Shown here one piece after another: positions 60,998 through 64,000 of a stretch of DNA of 64,000 bases (the stretch's first letter is position 1; each line of letters opens with the position of its first letter). Made by a program: the position numbers and the translations under genes. The DNA comes from Polaromonas sp. (GTDB lineage: Bacteria; Pseudomonadota; Gammaproteobacteria; Burkholderiales; Burkholderiaceae_C). Location of the stretch: NCBI RefSeq assembly GCF_012927455.1, contig NZ_JABBPE010000001.1, positions 56,001 to 120,000 of the forward strand. Direction: 5' to 3'. The notes beneath the pieces are model-generated. The model did not search any database, had not been told where the DNA came from, and saw only the letters and a list, made by a program, of their open reading frames with translations.

Positions 60998-61918
60998 ATG
61001 GGTGTGCCAGATTTACCTAACGGGCTGCACGTTTTCGAACGTGGCTGGCTGTCGGCGAACAACATTCTGTTCACTGATGGAGATGAAACCTTGATGGTCG
61101 ACAGCGGCTATTGCACTCACGCTGCACAGACCGTTTCCCTGGTTGAGTCCGTTCTGCGCGAGCGTCCGCTGGATGTTCTCGTCAACACCCATTTGCACAG
61201 CGATCATTGCGGTGGCAATGCGGCTTTGCAGATCCGTTATCCAGAACTCGAAACACTGATTCCGCCAGGCCAGGCACACCATGTCGCTCACTGGGACCCG
61301 GTAGCGCTCATTTATTTGCCAACAGGTCAGCTTTGTCCCGAATTCAAATTTGATCAAACGATTCAGCCAGCAACGCAAATGCGATTTGGGGCTACCCATT
61401 GGCAAATCCATGCCGCCGCCGGGCACGATCCTCACTCACTGGTTTTTTTCGAACCTGCTGGCAAGATCCTGATTTCCGCCGACGCTTTATGGGAAAACGG
61501 ATTCGGCGTGGTATTTCCCGAACTCGAGGGGGACGATGCCTTTACCCAAGTCGCAGCTACGTTCGATATGATCGAACGTCTGGAGCCAAAAACCGTCATC
61601 CCCGGGCATGGGTCGGTCTTCACCTATCACCCTGAGATTTTGGCGCGTGCGCGTCAGCGCTTGGATTCGTTTGTCAGAAATCCGCTCAGGCACGCGCATC
61701 ATGCGGCCAAGGTATTGCTCAAGTTCAAATTGCTTGAGACACAGCGGCAATCTTTTGATGAATTTACAAATTGGGCCACGGCAACCCCGTATTTCATGCA
61801 GATCAAGACGAAATTTTTCGCGGACGCTCCGCTTCGCTTCTGGATTGACCAGCTATGCGCGGAATTGGTAGCTGCCGGCGTGGCCAGGAAAGAAGGAGCG
61901 TACATCTTGAACGCCTGA
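60998..61918 (+). CDS. MBL-fold metallo-hydrolase
   Basis: A 306-residue metallo-beta-lactamase-fold hydrolase with intact ligands: 'NTHLHSDHCGGNAAL' (HxHxDH), 'AAAGHDPHSLVFFE', 'LISADALWENGFG' and 'VIPGHGSVF'. The helical C-terminal part is long, as in glyoxalase II-like and lactonase-like members. ATG 60998 with GAGGGC upstream is preferred to a TTG at 60980. It lies 30 bp behind fadD and is presumably co-transcribed; an acyl-thioester or lactone substrate is a guess. Confidence 0.85.
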   Translation: MGVPDLPNGLHVFERGWLSANNILFTDGDETLMVDSGYCTHAAQTVSLVESVLRERPLDVLVNTHLHSDHCGGNAALQIRYPELETLIPPGQAHHVAHWDPVALIYLPTGQLCPEFKFDQTIQPATQMRFGATHWQIHAAAGHDPHSLVFFEPAGKILISADALWENGFGVVFPELEGDDAFTQVAATFDMIERLEPKTVIPGHGSVFTYHPEILARARQRLDSFVRNPLRHAHHAAKVLLKFKLLETQRQSFDEFTNWATATPYFMQIKTKFFADAPLRFWIDQLCAELVAAGVARKEGAYILNA

Positions 61919-62073
61919 GTGAGTCGCGCTGCTTGGCGACAATTACCTTGTCCGGCGTGTTGCGCCACTAAGAAATGTTACTCGATAGTTTTTTAACGTT
62001 TTTCTTTTGCTTTCTCCCTTTTTCTATAATCTAAAGATCGCTAAGGGAGTCAGTTTCTGCCGGCAGGCAAGAC
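61919..62073. other. gene-free stretch before the rRNA operon end
   Basis: AT-rich stretch with long T/C runs, convergent zone between the MBL gene and the minus-strand rRNA operon. No coding frame or RNA gene is recognised. Confidence 0.4.
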
Positions 62074-62131
62074 TGTTAGCGCCGATTTAATACTGACCCC
62101 CCATGTGGCCAGTATTCAATTGGCGCTAACA
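62074..62131. mobile_element. 58-bp element with 22-bp terminal inverted repeats (IS21-like ends)
   Basis: Starts TGTTAGCGCC and ends GGCGCTAACA. The 22-bp ends match with two mismatches and enclose only 14 bp, including a run of C after AATACTGA. TGT...ACA termini and the ACTGACCCC-type motif resemble ends of IS21-family elements. It could be a tiny non-autonomous derivative or the scar of a nearly complete internal deletion. No target duplication is evident. Confidence 0.5.
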
Positions 62132-62279
62132 TCGCCAACAGTCAGATTGCAGAATTACTGCCTCATCGCTGCAACCTGCTTGGCGTAGCTGCTGACCGCC
62201 CCCACTGTCGCGACGACTGTGGCATCAATGTGTGTTCGCCACCCTATTACTTTAAATCAGGTATTGGTATTATCTAGCG
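62132..62279. other. gene-free stretch upstream of the rrn terminator
   Basis: About 150 bp between the IS21-like ends and the terminator. A short minus frame ('IDATVVATVGAVSSYAKQVA') ends in a stop but has no visible start or family. Nothing else is recognised. Confidence 0.35.
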
Positions 62280-62317
62280 CAAAAGAAAACACCCAGTTGA
62301 TCAAAAATCAACTGGGC
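62280..62317 (-). terminator. rho-independent terminator of the rRNA operon
   Basis: A 10-bp perfect stem CCCAGTTGAT/ATCAACTGGG with a 5-nt loop, followed on the minus strand by GTTTTCTTTT. It lies 17 bp past the 5S gene in the direction of rRNA transcription. Confidence 0.9.
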
Positions 62318-62333
62318 GTTTCTTGCTGTAAGA

Positions 62334-62448
62334 GCCTGACGATGTCCTACTTTCACACGGGAATCCGCACTATCATCGGCGCTAAGGCGTTTCACTGTCC
62401 TGTTCGGGATGGGAAGGAGTGGTACCACCTTGCTATGGTCATCAGGCA
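62334..62448 (-). rRNA. rrf: 5S ribosomal RNA
   Basis: On the minus strand it begins TGCCTGATGACCATAGC and contains CCACTCCTTCCCATCCC, CGAACAGGACAGTGAAACG and ends near CATCGTCAGGC, the betaproteobacterial 5S pattern with pairing 5' and 3' ends. Length is about 115 nt. Ends are set by the terminal helix. Confidence 0.95.
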
Positions 62449-62604
62449 TAACTGTTTGAGCGATTGTCTTGAAAACAACCGATCGGATTCATAGAGCAAA
62501 TCAGCTTTAATTTAGATAGTTGCGCAGTCCGTTGGGACTACGTCTTTTGAATGCGTCAACTTAGCATAACAACCTTGACTAATCGTTGAGACTGTCAAAG
62601 TTAT

Positions 62605-64000
<1,396 letters not shown>

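Overview
The window reads as chromosomal DNA of a high-GC betaproteobacterium, most likely Comamonadaceae (Polaromonas/Rhodoferax/Variovorax-like). This is inferred from gene content (AceK beside a LiuR-type isovaleryl-CoA dehydrogenase unit, a Bug/TctC binding protein, a split AtuA, glyQ-glyS, lnt beside a CorC-type gene, a phhA-hpd pair) and from a short dispersed repeat of about 49 bp seen eight times in the flanks. Most genes between 0 and 46 kb lie on the minus strand. The window ends inside a minus-strand rRNA operon (5S and the 3' half of 23S).

Region 1 (0-16.8 kb) is catabolic and house-keeping. It holds a HigA-like antitoxin, a formyl-hydrolase/ACT fusion next to a class V aminotransferase, two cupin proteins, an HAD phosphatase, a TctC-type binding protein, a split AtuA pair, YchJ and rhodanese, an acyl-CoA dehydrogenase, a thiolase, AceK, a beta-carbonic anhydrase, isovaleryl-CoA dehydrogenase, a thioesterase and a LiuR-type MerR regulator. 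Two perfect palindromes flank the regulator gene and are its probable operators.

Region 2 (16.8-30.8 kb) is visibly more AT-rich and lacks the dispersed repeat. It is a lanthanide-type (XoxF) methanol dehydrogenase island: xoxF, a cytochrome c (xoxG), a binding protein (xoxJ), a SoxYZ-like carrier, two metallo-beta-lactamase-fold proteins (one lacking its metal ligands), several secreted proteins of unknown role, an ATP-grasp enzyme, a sigma-54 activator, a GlxA-type regulator broken by a frameshift, and a formaldehyde-activating enzyme (gfa). Strong -24/-12 promoters precede xoxF and the GlxA-type gene. The sigma-54 activator in the same cluster is therefore the natural candidate controller of methanol oxidation.

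Region 3 (31-46 kb) holds a phosphorelay (a receiver protein, a 1422-residue multi-PAS kinase, and an HTH-receiver protein), then a YgjP-type metalloprotease, PlsC, GmhB, GlyS, GlyQ, Lnt, a CorC-type protein and a GNAT enzyme. Region 4 (46.4-61.9 kb) has a decayed Lrp gene beside hpd-phhA. Next comes an uncharacterised three-gene set: adenylate cyclase-TPR, a PAP2/vanadium-haloperoxidase-fold protein with a Gly-rich head, and an S8 protease. It converges on a Crp/Fnr regulator and is followed by a LuxR-type regulator, a lipase-like hydrolase, a GMC oxidoreductase with a Tat-like small partner, a frameshifted fadD and an MBL hydrolase.

The main leads are: (i) the dispersed repeat, two copies of which sit in frame inside unrelated proteins and encode alignable peptides; (ii) sigma-54 control of the xox island; (iii) the cyclase/PAP2/protease module. 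No searches could be run. All family assignments come from reading motifs and recalling family features.
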